From Spirochaetales bacterium (GTDB taxonomy: Bacteria > Spirochaetota > Spirochaetia > UBA9216), in contig QKCC01000153.1 of the NCBI GenBank assembly GCA_003245835.1, forward strand, positions 1 to 42,101: a stretch of DNA of 42,101 bases, given 5' to 3'. The number at the start of each line of letters is the position of its first letter. Within the stretch, counting starts at the first letter, position 1. The translations under genes were made by a program, and so were the position numbers. The notes under the pieces are model-generated. The model searched no databases. It saw only the letters and a program-made list of their open reading frames with translations, and was not told the DNA's origin. Positions 34,575 to 42,101 of the stretch are shown in pieces.

Positions 34575-35314
34575 GCATAGTATTCGAAAGAACAGAAGGC
34601 CTGCTTGATATGCCTTTTCATTACTGTCCCGGATGTACGCACGGAATAATCCACCGGCTTGTTGCCGAGGCTTTGGTTGAGCTTGATCTTCTTGAGGATG
34701 CAGTCTGTATAGCATCGGTAGGATGTTCGGTTTATACATATAAATATTTTGACTGCGATGCCTACGGCGCATCACACGGCCGTGCCGCCGCAGTTGCCAC
34801 CGGTGTTAAACGGGTCCATAAAAACCGGACAGTGTTTACCTACCAGGGAGACGGCGACCTTGCCGCAATAGGCACTGCCGAAACCGTGCACGCCGCGGCC
34901 AGGGGTGAGAATATAACAATTATCTATGTTAACAATGCCATCTACGGGATGACCGGCGGGCAGATGGCCCCGACAACCCTGGTAGGACAGAAGGCGACTA
35001 CATCTCCCTACGGCCGTTCAGCTGAAACCCAGGGGTATCCGATCAGGGTATCGGAAATGCTTTCAACCCTGGACGGCGCGGCTTTTATAGAACGGGTTGC
35101 CGTAAATAATCCCGCAAACGTAAGGAAGGCCAAGAAGGCTGTAAAAAAGGCCTTCGAGGTTCAAAAATCCGGCGGCGGGTTCAGTATGGTTGAATTCCTT
35201 TCGACATGTCCGACTAACTGGGGTATGACACCGGCGGATTCGCTGAAGTGGCTTGAAGATAATATGATTCCGTACTACCCGCTTGGTAATTTCAAGACAC
35301 CGAAGGAGGACTGA
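34571..35314 (+). CDS. 2-oxoacid:ferredoxin oxidoreductase beta subunit (thiamine-diphosphate binding)
   Basis: This 247-residue subunit has HYCPGCTHGIIHRL at the start. It has the thiamine-diphosphate/Mg motif GDGDLAAIGTAETVHAAARG followed by VNNAIYGMTGGQMAPTT. It supplies the diphosphate-binding half of the active site. Cys residues around 20 and 23 and further ones (CIASVGCS) could bind an iron-sulfur cluster. It is coupled by ATGA overlap to the alpha subunit and followed, one base after its stop, by the gamma gene. Length and motifs are normal for this family. Confidence 0.93.
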   Translation: MSIVFERTEGLLDMPFHYCPGCTHGIIHRLVAEALVELDLLEDAVCIASVGCSVYTYKYFDCDAYGASHGRAAAVATGVKRVHKNRTVFTYQGDGDLAAIGTAETVHAAARGENITIIYVNNAIYGMTGGQMAPTTLVGQKATTSPYGRSAETQGYPIRVSEMLSTLDGAAFIERVAVNNPANVRKAKKAVKKAFEVQKSGGGFSMVEFLSTCPTNWGMTPADSLKWLEDNMIPYYPLGNFKTPKED

Positions 35315-35315
35315 C

Positions 35316-35858
35316 ATGGCATTTACAGAAGAAGTAATTTTTGCAGGTTTCGGAGGGCAGGGTGTACTGTCGATGGGGCTCATGGTCGCTTATGCCGGAA
35401 TGATGAAAGGCATGAATGTGAGCTGGCTTCCGTCATACGGTCCCGAAATGCGCGGAGGAACTGCAAACTGCAATGTAATTGTATCGGATGAGCTGATCGG
35501 AAGCCCTGTTGTAGCCGATGCCGATTCACTTATTGTTATGAACCGTCCTTCACTTGACAAGTTTGAGAGCTGGGTAAAACCCGGCGGAATGATCATGGTG
35601 AACTCTTCGCTGATCGACAGGAAGGTAGAGCGTGACGATGTCGACGTTTTCTATTATCCGGTGAACGAGGTCGCCGCCGAGTGCGGGAATTTAAAGGCGG
35701 CCAATATGGTAATGCTCGGTGCTTATATACAGCTCAGATCATTTCTGAAACAGGAAGATCTTATGAATGCCTTTCTCAAGGTCTTCGGTGAAGGCAAGAA
35801 GAACCTTATCCCTCTGAACGAGAAAGCGGTTGCCGAAGGCGCAATGCTCGTAAAATAA
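35316..35858 (+). CDS. 2-oxoacid:ferredoxin oxidoreductase gamma subunit
   Basis: This 180-residue subunit of the POR gamma family starts EEVIFAGFGGQGVLSMG, a glycine-rich nucleotide or CoA-binding loop, and contains SYGPEMRGGTANCNVIVSD, highly typical of the family. It is thought to help bind coenzyme A and close the active site. ATG 35316 has AAGGAGGA 5 bases upstream; the in-frame ATG at 35283 would lie inside the beta gene with no ribosome site. It ends the operon and is followed by a strong terminator. Confidence 0.93.
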   Translation: MAFTEEVIFAGFGGQGVLSMGLMVAYAGMMKGMNVSWLPSYGPEMRGGTANCNVIVSDELIGSPVVADADSLIVMNRPSLDKFESWVKPGGMIMVNSSLIDRKVERDDVDVFYYPVNEVAAECGNLKAANMVMLGAYIQLRSFLKQEDLMNAFLKVFGEGKKNLIPLNEKAVAEGAMLVK

Positions 35859-35877
35859 AAATATTCGGAAGTTATTC

Positions 35878-35918
35878 AAAAACCGGAAATCCTTTAACGG
35901 CGATTTCCGGTTTTTTTT
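35878..35918. terminator. Strong intrinsic terminator, probably bidirectional
   Basis: A 14-bp perfect stem (35878-35891 with 35902-35915) encloses a 10-base loop, with CCGGAAATC/GATTTCCGG in the core. It is followed by T residues on the plus strand and by TTTTT on the minus strand. It closes the oxidoreductase operon and overlaps the stop of the leftward lipoprotein gene by two bases. Confidence 0.88.
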
Positions 35919-36762
35919 ATTCTTCTATGATGTATCTTTCCCTGACAATCCTGAAATTATAGGTTTTGTGCTGGTAGCTGTCTTCCGCGGTCAGCACAAG
36001 TTCACCGTCCCAGTCTAAATTTATATCGTAACTCTTGTCGTTCCACCAGAGCCTGTCAGTTCCGTATACATAAGGAATATCTTCGGTTCCCGTTTTCCGA
36101 AAGACTGTTTCATCGCCATAGGTACATGTGAAAGTGAACCATCTTGAAATTGCGTTTGAAATATCTTCACGGCCGAGGGTAATAAAAACCCGACCCGTTT
36201 CAGGCAGCCGGGCCTGCCTTTTTTCGAGATCCTCTTCCGAAAATTTTCCCTGTTCCAGCTGCTCATAGAGTTCGTCCTCAAGCTGTTCACGTGTTCTGTA
36301 TTCGACAATCATGAATTCAGAAGGCGTTGTATAGTCTTCTTCAGGTATAACAACATATCTTATACCGTAATGTATGTCCGCAGCAGCCGGTTCCGGTTCA
36401 GGGCGTTTTTTCCATACTGAAATACTGATTTCCGCATCCTCAACATAACCGAGGGTGCTGAAAAGCATTAAAAGTGAAGCAGGATTCCAGCTGCCGCTGA
36501 CAGACTCTGTTCTGAGGATTATGTCTTTTCCGTATTCAGCTTCAGCCTTCTTCCGGGCGTTCTCTTCAAGCCTGTTTGTCCGTTCCGCTTCACCGGGGCT
36601 GAAAAACCAGTTCCAGTTTACGGCTTTCTCTTCTACGGTTCCTATCTTTTCGTAGGTATTGTCCGCATTAAAATCATCATCGGAGGTGCCGGACTGCAGC
36701 GTCGTACATCCGCTCATGAGAACAGTCAGAACTGCCGCAGCAATCAATAATATCCTATTCAT
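35917..36762 (-). CDS. Putative lipoprotein of unknown function
   Basis: This 281-residue protein starts with a lipoprotein signal (MNRILLIAAAVLTVLMSGC, lipidated Cys19). A mostly soluble, acidic, Glu- and Tyr-rich mature part follows, with a helical charged segment around residues 165-190 (EQLEDELYEQLEQGKFSEEDL). No family is recognised. The C-terminal beta-like region (VLTAEDSYQHKTYNFRIV) suggests an all-beta domain. It should face the periplasm or cell surface. ATG 36762 is chosen because AGGA lies 7 bases upstream and the signal begins there; an in-frame ATG at 36798 is less suitable. It overlaps the preceding MocA-like gene by 8 bases. Confidence 0.75.
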   Translation of the reverse strand: MNRILLIAAAVLTVLMSGCTTLQSGTSDDDFNADNTYEKIGTVEEKAVNWNWFFSPGEAERTNRLEENARKKAEAEYGKDIILRTESVSGSWNPASLLMLFSTLGYVEDAEISISVWKKRPEPEPAAADIHYGIRYVVIPEEDYTTPSEFMIVEYRTREQLEDELYEQLEQGKFSEEDLEKRQARLPETGRVFITLGREDISNAISRWFTFTCTYGDETVFRKTGTEDIPYVYGTDRLWWNDKSYDINLDWDGELVLTAEDSYQHKTYNFRIVRERYIIEE

Positions 36763-37369
36763 TAAAGTTCCTGTAGTCATCCGGGGTATCAATGTCATTT
36801 AGTACCCCTCGGTCTTCAACGGGTACTGTAATTGACGGAAAAGCCGAAATTACATCCCTCATGGAATGATCATCGGTCAGATTCAATGCGAAGCTTAGTG
36901 CCGTTGAATCAAGAAGCAGGGGATGTCCCTTTTTGCCGCGGTACTGCGGTATAGCCGTATGCCAGGCTGCGCCGTCCTGAGCGTATGCTCCGAGCAGCCG
37001 GTACATTTCGGGCCGGACAAGCGGCATGTCTCCGAGGGCCAGGCAGCACCACTGGGGTGCCTTCTCAGCCGCGGCAGCGAACCCGGCCCTGGCAGAGGCA
37101 AACATCCCTTTCATGTAATTCCCGGCGGATACTAATCTGCACCTGCTGCGGTCAATCCGGGAGGATGCTTCGATTACACGCGCGAGTTCCTCCGCCTTGT
37201 AACCGGCTGCAATAATTACATCAAGTCCGGCTGCCTGTGCAGCAGATACTGACTCTTCAATTATTGTGGATCCGTTCCACGGAAGGGTCATCTTCCATTT
37301 GCCCATCCGGGACGATTCGCCGGCAGCAAGCATAACGCAGATCAGCCCGGTGCTGTTGCTGCGCGTCAT
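36755..37369 (-). CDS. MobA/MocA-like nucleotidyltransferase
   Basis: This 204-residue protein has the NTP-transferase fold, with VMLAAGESSRMGKWKMTLPW as the nucleotide-binding loop, the metal-binding Asp in LALGDMPLV, and HPLLLD later. It resembles MocA/YgfJ proteins that attach a cytidine or guanosine nucleotide to the molybdenum cofactor. It overlaps XdhC by four bases upstream (ATGA) and the lipoprotein gene downstream. Pairing with XdhC is a standard arrangement for maturing xanthine-dehydrogenase-type molybdoenzymes; no such enzyme is encoded in the window. Confidence 0.88.
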   Translation of the reverse strand: MTRSNSTGLICVMLAAGESSRMGKWKMTLPWNGSTIIEESVSAAQAAGLDVIIAAGYKAEELARVIEASSRIDRSRCRLVSAGNYMKGMFASARAGFAAAAEKAPQWCCLALGDMPLVRPEMYRLLGAYAQDGAAWHTAIPQYRGKKGHPLLLDSTALSFALNLTDDHSMRDVISAFPSITVPVEDRGVLNDIDTPDDYRNFNE

Positions 37370-38163
37370 CCGTCGAGGCCCGAACGCATATGATTGGAGG
37401 GGGTTTCCGTATAGACTGCGATAATTTCGGCTGCAACTGATACTGCTATCTCTGCGGCGCTGTCGCCGCCGATTTTAAGACCGACCGGGGTGTAGAGTCC
37501 GGCGGGCAGCTGAAGTCCTTCGCTTCTTATGCTGTCGAGTATTGTTCTGACTTTTCTTTTTGAGCCTATCATTCCGATATAATTGAGTTCCGGCGCTGTT
37601 TTAATAACCTGTGAAAGCACAACTCTGTCCCACTCATGTCCCTGGGTGGCGATAAAACATCCGAGGCTTCGATGCAGGCTGCCTGAAACTGCTGAGATGT
37701 CGGAATAATCCGATATTATCACGCTGCGTGTACCCTTTGATGCTTCCGGACGGATTTCTTCCCGGTTGTCAAAGATCGTTACGCTGAAATCGAGCAGTTC
37801 AAGGACTTCGGCGAGAGCCCTGCCGACATGTCCGCCGCCGAAGAGGATGAAATTTCTGCGGCCGCCGAAGTATTCGATAAAAAGATCGACGCTTCCACCG
37901 CATTCCATGTTGAGCGATGAGAGGTTCATCTTTCTGTGTTCCGGCCCCGGCTGCTTCCCCGAAGAAAGAACGGCAGCAGCTTCATCAGCGATTATTTTTT
38001 CAAGGCTGCCGCCCCCGATGGTGCCGAAGAGTTCACCGCTTCCAGCGGCTATCATCCTGAACCCGGGTTTTGCAGGGCTGCTTCCTGAGACCGCTGTGAC
38101 GGTGGCAAGCATGAACGGACGGCTATGTTCATTAAGTTCGGCCGCCTTTTTTAGAATATCCAT
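37366..38163 (-). CDS. XdhC/CoxI family molybdoenzyme maturation protein
   Basis: This 265-residue protein has both expected parts. The N-terminal XdhC/CoxI domain has TAVSGSSPAKPGFRMI and GTIGGGSLE. The C-terminal Rossmann-like domain has LFGGGHVGRALAEVL, FIATQGHEWDRVVL and YIGMIGSKRK, and ends with GLKIGGDSAAEIAVSVAAEI. XdhC proteins bind the molybdenum cofactor and assist its sulfuration and insertion into xanthine dehydrogenase-like enzymes. ATG 38163 has GGAGG 8 bases upstream; the preceding TTG (38166) is closer than usual. It sits 16 bases after trmL and is coupled to the MocA-like gene. Confidence 0.93.
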   Translation of the reverse strand: MDILKKAAELNEHSRPFMLATVTAVSGSSPAKPGFRMIAAGSGELFGTIGGGSLEKIIADEAAAVLSSGKQPGPEHRKMNLSSLNMECGGSVDLFIEYFGGRRNFILFGGGHVGRALAEVLELLDFSVTIFDNREEIRPEASKGTRSVIISDYSDISAVSGSLHRSLGCFIATQGHEWDRVVLSQVIKTAPELNYIGMIGSKRKVRTILDSIRSEGLQLPAGLYTPVGLKIGGDSAAEIAVSVAAEIIAVYTETPSNHMRSGLDG

Positions 38164-38179
38164 CAATTATTCCTCCGTG

Positions 38180-38677
38180 CTACGCTTCAGGCCAGCTGAG
38201 CCGGTGAAGACTTCCTTCAAGATTCAGGTCGGCGAAGCCTGTCTGCCGCATTGCTTCGTAAACAGCGATAGCTGCCGAATTCGACAGGTTCAAAGAGCGC
38301 GATTCGCCGATCATGGGAATGCGGCAGCATTGTTCCGGGAACCTGACCAGGAGTTCCTCGGGAAGCCCTGTTGTTTCGCTGCCGAACACAAGCATGCTGC
38401 TTCGGGTATATTCGATATCGGTATAGGTCCGCTTCGCTTTTGTCGTGAAAAAGAACATGTCTGCTGTTCCGTTTTTCGCTGTAAAATCATCAATGCTGTC
38501 GTAATAAAAAACATCGAGCAGGTCCCAGTAATCGAGCCCGGCCCGCTTGAGGCTTTTGTCGTCTGTCGAGAAGCCAAGCGGTCTGACAAGGTGCAGCGAT
38601 GTTCCGGTCGCGGCACAGGTCCGCGCAATATTACCGGTATTCTGGGGTATTTGCGGGTTCACAAGTACAATCTGCAT
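38180..38677 (-). CDS. trmL: tRNA (cytidine/uridine-34-2'-O)-methyltransferase TrmL
   Basis: This 165-residue SPOUT methyltransferase is at the typical full length of TrmL (YibK). It starts MQIVLVNPQIPQNTGNIARTC, with Asn and Arg of motif 1. LVFGSETTGLPEELL forms the start of the knotted SAM site, and RIPMIGESRSLNLSNSAAIAVYEAM forms the knot itself. It methylates the 2'-OH of the wobble nucleotide in certain leucine tRNAs using SAM. It lies 13 bases after the NimA-like gene and before xdhC in the same leftward transcript. Confidence 0.96.
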   Translation of the reverse strand: MQIVLVNPQIPQNTGNIARTCAATGTSLHLVRPLGFSTDDKSLKRAGLDYWDLLDVFYYDSIDDFTAKNGTADMFFFTTKAKRTYTDIEYTRSSMLVFGSETTGLPEELLVRFPEQCCRIPMIGESRSLNLSNSAAIAVYEAMRQTGFADLNLEGSLHRLSWPEA

Positions 38678-38690
38678 AGAGCCGGCGGTC

Positions 38691-39155
38691 CTATTTTGAT
38701 TTTTTTGCTGTAAGCGTTTCAGCCCTGACCGCGAAGACTACAGTTGCGGCTATAGACGATTCGCTCATCTCGGGAATCGCACCCTTTTCGAACTGCCTGA
38801 GAATTATTTGCAGTCCGTGTTTTTTGGCATCAGCTTCATCGAGCACCTTAGCAGTACCTGTCGCGATAACTGAGCGGTACGAGATTCCCCAGTCACACGG
38901 TTTATCAGCTGAATTTTTTATAAGACCGGATGCTTCGTCAATTTCAACACATACCCGAGGGTCTTTTTTCAACAGTTCCAGTTTCAGCCCTTCAGCTGCA
39001 CAGTGGAAGAAAAATGTTCCGTCTTCATAACCGAAGTTCATCGGTACTATGTAGGGCGCTCCGTCCCGGTTAAGTCCAAGGCGGGCTGTGACGGCGTTCC
39101 TGATAATTTCTTCAATTTCAGTTTTGTCGGTAATTTCCTGTTTGCTTCTTCTCAT
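38691..39155 (-). CDS. NimA-like pyridoxamine 5'-phosphate oxidase family protein
   Basis: This 154-residue split-barrel flavin-binding-fold protein starts with the hallmark MRRSKQEITDKTEIEEII and GAPYIVPMNFGYEDG, FFFHCAAEGLKLELL and SVIATGTAKVLDEA. These are characteristic of the group containing nitroimidazole-resistance (Nim) proteins. Most members have unknown substrates, so drug resistance should not be assumed. ATG 39155 fits the usual family start, although neither it nor the upstream in-frame ATG (39197) has a ribosome site. It is the first gene of the leftward trmL-xdhC-mocA-lipoprotein set. Confidence 0.85.
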   Translation of the reverse strand: MRRSKQEITDKTEIEEIIRNAVTARLGLNRDGAPYIVPMNFGYEDGTFFFHCAAEGLKLELLKKDPRVCVEIDEASGLIKNSADKPCDWGISYRSVIATGTAKVLDEADAKKHGLQIILRQFEKGAIPEMSESSIAATVVFAVRAETLTAKKSK

Positions 39156-39212
39156 GAAATGAGAATACCACAGGCTTGCATTATACGCAAACTGCAATGA
39201 AAGTTGTTGTCG

Positions 39213-40190
39213 TCAGCGTTGCAGTTCCTTGCTGAGCATAAACAGAAGGATATGTTCCTCAATCGTTTTTACAGGTCCGGGACATCGTGCACGGGATCTG
39301 TAATCGGCATTCTTTTTACGCTGTTTAAAGAACCTGAGCATTTCACGCGGGTCAGCGGACTGGAATGTGGAATAGAAGTTGTCGATATGAAGCAGGGATT
39401 CGATGTCTTTTTTATTGACTACCGACAGCTTGTTGATTTTCATTGTCTCGCGGATCTTCATAAGTTCTTCGAATGTCAGGTTGAAAATGAATTCCTCGAG
39501 GGCCTGGTATACGCCGTCGTCGTTTTCGGCGCTTCCGATGAAATCGAACCACACCGGATCGATATTGCTGGCCATCTGAAGCATCTCGGACATTCCCATC
39601 ATGGTTCCGTAAATCGGGGAAAGGTGCCTGCGTGATTTCCAGAGTGAGCTCAGCATCGGGGCGTAGTCTTCAGCCGACTGGCTGAGCCGGTATTCCCAGA
39701 TATTCATCAGCCTCACTGCCGCCCTTGTTTTAATAACCATTGAAATATCCGGTTCCTGTATAAGCGACAGGTAAACCTCTTCGCTCATAAGCGAGTAGAT
39801 ATTCAGTGTCACCATCTCATCTATTGAGGGTGCAGATTTCTTAAGCTTCATGATAGATTCCGTTTCGTATTTCAGCATCAGCAGAAAGTTGATTTTTGCA
39901 ATCACGTAGCTGCGGCCGAGAATCACCTTTGTAGGAACATACATGACCTGATCGGCAAAATCCATCTTACAGATCATATCGATCAGAGTATCCATTGAAA
40001 ATGTTGAGTTTCCGATCTTCCTGGTGCTGTGAAAGGAAGGGTAGCTGGAAACAGCATTGGCGAGGTCCTGAAGGGACCCCAGCCTGCTGCGGATGTAATC
40101 GGCCTCTTCAGGCCTCTTCTTTTTAATTGTTTTAAGGATGGATTGAATGAATTCGTTTTCTTCTTCGTTAAAGACAACGATATTTACCAT
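39213..40190 (-). CDS. Conserved-looking protein of unknown function, coupled to UPF0210
   Basis: This 325-residue soluble protein is predominantly helical by composition. It has no signal peptide, no membrane segment and no recognisable catalytic motif. It begins [19 protein letters not shown] and has a Met/Leu-rich middle (GTMMGMSEMLQMAS). Basic stretches occur near the end (RFFKQRKKNADYRSRARC). Its ATG shares one base with the stop codon of the UPF0210 gene, so translation is strongly coupled. It is the last gene of the thiI-ACT-UPF0210 transcript. Helical repeat or scaffold-like character is a guess. No terminator was seen in the 57 bases after it. Confidence 0.75.
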   Translation of the reverse strand: MVNIVVFNEEENEFIQSILKTIKKKRPEEADYIRSRLGSLQDLANAVSSYPSFHSTRKIGNSTFSMDTLIDMICKMDFADQVMYVPTKVILGRSYVIAKINFLLMLKYETESIMKLKKSAPSIDEMVTLNIYSLMSEEVYLSLIQEPDISMVIKTRAAVRLMNIWEYRLSQSAEDYAPMLSSLWKSRRHLSPIYGTMMGMSEMLQMASNIDPVWFDFIGSAENDDGVYQALEEFIFNLTFEELMKIRETMKINKLSVVNKKDIESLLHIDNFYSTFQSADPREMLRFFKQRKKNADYRSRARCPGPVKTIEEHILLFMLSKELQR

Positions 40191-41548
40191 CAGTTCCTCA
40201 TGGCATTTATCGGGGCCGGAATTCTTCCGCCTCTTTGAATAAATGCAGTATTATTGAATTTGTTGACATGCATCACCGGGCCGCTTCCAAGAAGTCCCCC
40301 GAATTCTACTGTATCACCGATTTTCATTCCCGGCACTGGAATTATTCTTACTGCAGTGGTTTTATTGTTTATCATTCCGATTGCCGCTTCGTCGGCAATG
40401 ATTCCCGATATTGTTTCGGCGCTTGTGTCACCGGGGACCGCAATCATATCGAGCCCTACCGAACAGACGCAGGTCATCGCCTCGAGTTTTTCAAGTGTCA
40501 GGCTTCCGCATCTTACAGCGTCTATCATTCCGGCATCTTCGCTGACCGGAATGAAGGACCCGCTTAGGCCTCCGACATACGATGAAGCCATGGCGCCGCC
40601 TTTTTTGACCGCGTCGTTCAGAAGTGCAAGCGCGGCAGTCGTTCCCGGAGCTCCGCATTTTTCAAGCCCCATCTCTTCAAGGATATGCGCAACACTGTCT
40701 CCCATTGCGGGGGTGGGGGCGAGCGAAAGGTCAACTATTCCGAACTTAGTATTCAGCCGCTTCGAGGCTTCCCGTGCGACGAGTTCACCGATTCGTGTAA
40801 TTTTGAAAGCCGATTTTTTAATTGTTTCGGCCACCACGCCGAAGTCGGCTCCCGGAATCCTCCGAACTGCGCTCTGTACGACCCCCGGTCCGCTGATGCC
40901 GACATTTATAACCGATTCAGGTTCGCCTATGCCGTGAAAAGCCCCGGCCATGAACGGGTTGTCTTCGGGCACGTTCGCGAAAACTACCAGCTTGGCGCAG
41001 CCGAGACCTCCGCTGCCGGCAGTCAGGGCGGCGGTGTCCTTAATAATCCGGCCCATCTGGGCGACGGCATCCATATTGAGTCCCGCACGTGTCGTTGCAA
41101 TATTTACTGACGAGCAAACCTTCAATGTTGATGAGAGCGCCTCGGGAATAGATTCAATCAGCTTCATGTCGCCGGATGTGTATCCCTTGTGAACGAGCGC
41201 CGAGAACCCGCCGATGAAGTCGACACCGGTTTCCTTCGCAGCCCGGTCGAGCGCTTCGGCAAAGACCGTATAGTTTGAGGCATCGGATGATTCCGCCACG
41301 AGTGCAACGGGAGTCACCGAAATTCTTTTGTTGATTATGGGAATGCCGAATTCGGTCTGAATATCAACAGCAGTTCTTACAAGGTTTTCGGCAAGATGCG
41401 TGATTTTGTCGTAAACCTTATCGCAGGACCGTTTTGCTGAATCCGAAGCGCAGTCCCGCAGCGAGATTCCCATAGTAATTGTTCTTATATCGAGGTTCTC
41501 ACGATCGATCATCTCGATTGTTTCTAATATTTCATCAGGTCTGATCAT
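40190..41548 (-). CDS. UPF0210 (PFL family, DUF711) protein
   Basis: This 452-residue cytoplasmic protein matches the full length of the UPF0210 family. It has [20 protein letters not shown] at the start, [14 protein letters not shown] in the first third, [26 protein letters not shown] in the middle, and [16 protein letters not shown] further on. The family is related in fold to pyruvate-formate-lyase-type barrels, but its reaction is not established to my knowledge. It follows a gene for an ACT-domain protein (UPF0237) by 13 bases, a pairing conserved in many bacteria, which implies that the ACT protein senses a small ligand for it. Confidence 0.93.
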   Translation of the reverse strand: MIRPDEILETIEMIDRENLDIRTITMGISLRDCASDSAKRSCDKVYDKITHLAENLVRTAVDIQTEFGIPIINKRISVTPVALVAESSDASNYTVFAEALDRAAKETGVDFIGGFSALVHKGYTSGDMKLIESIPEALSSTLKVCSSVNIATTRAGLNMDAVAQMGRIIKDTAALTAGSGGLGCAKLVVFANVPEDNPFMAGAFHGIGEPESVINVGISGPGVVQSAVRRIPGADFGVVAETIKKSAFKITRIGELVAREASKRLNTKFGIVDLSLAPTPAMGDSVAHILEEMGLEKCGAPGTTAALALLNDAVKKGGAMASSYVGGLSGSFIPVSEDAGMIDAVRCGSLTLEKLEAMTCVCSVGLDMIAVPGDTSAETISGIIADEAAIGMINNKTTAVRIIPVPGMKIGDTVEFGGLLGSGPVMHVNKFNNTAFIQRGGRIPAPINAMRN

Positions 41549-41561
41549 TTCTGTGTTCCGG

Positions 41562-41831
41562 TTAAATTCTGTGCATCGAGTGGAAGATTTCTTCCCTCTG
41601 AATCCTGACCGACAGCCCCGACTGCTTTCCGTATGCGGTAAGCATATCGGCCAGCTCCGAGAACGGACAGTTCAGTTCCGCGGTGTCGACCATCATGATC
41701 ATTGTGAAGATATCTTCCATGACAGTCTGGTTGATATCAAGAATATTTACGTTTTGTTTCGCCAGTATATTCGCGATTGCCGCGATAATCCCGACAGTGT
41801 CTTTTCCGATTACGGTAATAAAAGATTTCAT
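41562..41831 (-). CDS. ACT-domain protein (UPF0237)
   Basis: This 89-residue protein is made of a single ACT domain: [24 protein letters not shown] in the first beta-alpha-beta unit, then [24 protein letters not shown] domains bind amino acids or related ligands and regulate partner enzymes. The next gene, UPF0210, is the expected partner. GGAG lies 7 bases before the ATG. The start overlaps the thiI stop by four bases (ATGA), so the two are coupled. Confidence 0.95.
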   Translation of the reverse strand: MKSFITVIGKDTVGIIAAIANILAKQNVNILDINQTVMEDIFTMIMMVDTAELNCPFSELADMLTAYGKQSGLSVRIQREEIFHSMHRI

Positions 41832-42101
41832 TCGTCAGCTCCGTTTAGATAGATTTGTTCTGTTTCATCAACCGCCGTATTCATCAACTCGTCGAGTTCG
41901 AGATCCGCAAACTCGACGGTCATCCTTTCAAAATCAGGGTGGGTTATCGGGTGCTCCGGAGCGAACAGGGTACAGCAGTCCTCGTACGGAAGAATGGACG
42001 TCCTGAATGTTCCGATATTTTCGGCAATCCGGATTATTTCTTCCTTGTCCATGCCGATCAGCGGACGGAAGATCGGAAGGTCGGTAGCGCTTCCGGTGAA
42101 C
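41828..42101 (-). CDS. thiI: tRNA sulfurtransferase ThiI, C-terminal fragment (5' part outside window)
   Basis: The frame is open to the window edge, giving the last ~90 residues. [18 protein letters not shown] and [19 protein letters not shown] match the end of the adenylating PP-loop domain of ThiI, which makes 4-thiouridine in tRNA and can supply sulfur for thiamine synthesis. The protein stops about 45 residues after EDCC. It therefore lacks the C-terminal rhodanese domain of the E. coli enzyme, like the shorter ThiI of Firmicutes and others, and would take sulfur by another route. It overlaps the ACT gene by four bases. Confidence 0.93.
   Translation of the reverse strand, partial: FTGSATDLPIFRPLIGMDKEEIIRIAENIGTFRTSILPYEDCCTLFAPEHPITHPDFERMTVEFADLELDELMNTAVDETEQIYLNGADE

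Noticed and set aside
37766..38713. 315-codon plus-strand frame opposite xdhC and trmL
   Set aside because: Both minus-strand genes show full family motifs; the opposing frame is Pro/Ser/Arg/Cys-rich and crosses gene boundaries.
1..42101. Search by eye for CRISPR arrays, tRNA/rRNA genes, insertion-sequence ends, toxin-antitoxin pairs or phage genes
   Set aside because: No regularly spaced repeats, tRNA-like cloverleaf segments, transposase or integrase motifs were seen; the only internal duplications found are within and between the phosphorelay proteins.

Overview
The window is a gene-dense bacterial chromosome segment of moderate GC content with short intergenic gaps, many ATGA stop/start overlaps and frequent TTG or GTG starts. 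The mix suggests a free-living, probably anaerobic or facultative spirochaete or a relative: a 2-oxoacid:ferredoxin oxidoreductase, YesM/YesN-type sensing, HD-GYP and hybrid phosphorelay proteins, an RRM protein and the ThiI/ACT/UPF0210 cluster. This placement is inferred from gene content; there is no rRNA or other definitive marker here. I see no tRNA, rRNA, CRISPR array, insertion sequence or phage gene.

Layout. (1) 1-10646, carbohydrate uptake. An ECF S-component end, an amidohydrolase and a PfkB sugar kinase run rightward and meet a leftward YesN/YesM two-component pair. Divergent from that pair is an ABC sugar importer: binding protein, terminator, an unusual Old Yellow Enzyme relative carrying a cysteine cluster, permease, double ATPase, permease. 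(2) 10647-11810, two small heat-shock proteins behind a near-consensus sigma-54 promoter. (3) 11811-14182, a polytopic transporter flanked by two VOC-fold proteins. (4) 14350-20567, a kinase with an amino-acid-binding-type sensor, a secreted 5'-nucleotidase, a radical SAM protein and a tandem HD/HD-GYP protein.

(5) 20652-29526 is the most striking region. It encodes a stand-alone Hpt protein, a 2054-residue hybrid kinase, a receiver-adenylate cyclase and a single-domain receiver, with two strong hairpins before the last gene. The hybrid kinase has three tandem periplasmic binding domains, a second periplasmic Cache-like sensor, PAS, kinase core, two receivers and an Hpt. The set reads as a self-contained phosphorelay that could turn small-molecule sensing into cAMP. 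The cyclase has the Lys/Thr active-site pair typical of class IIIb enzymes.

(6) 29601-35858 holds typA, a flavin-binding-fold protein, an RRM protein, and an operon of a P-loop ATPase with four subunits of a 2-oxoacid:ferredoxin oxidoreductase. (7) 35917-39155, leftward, holds a NimA-like protein, trmL, XdhC and MocA-type molybdoenzyme maturation proteins and a lipoprotein. (8) 39213-42101, leftward, holds the thiI end, an ACT protein, UPF0210 and a coupled protein of unknown function. All domain assignments are by eye from sequence motifs; no database search was run.
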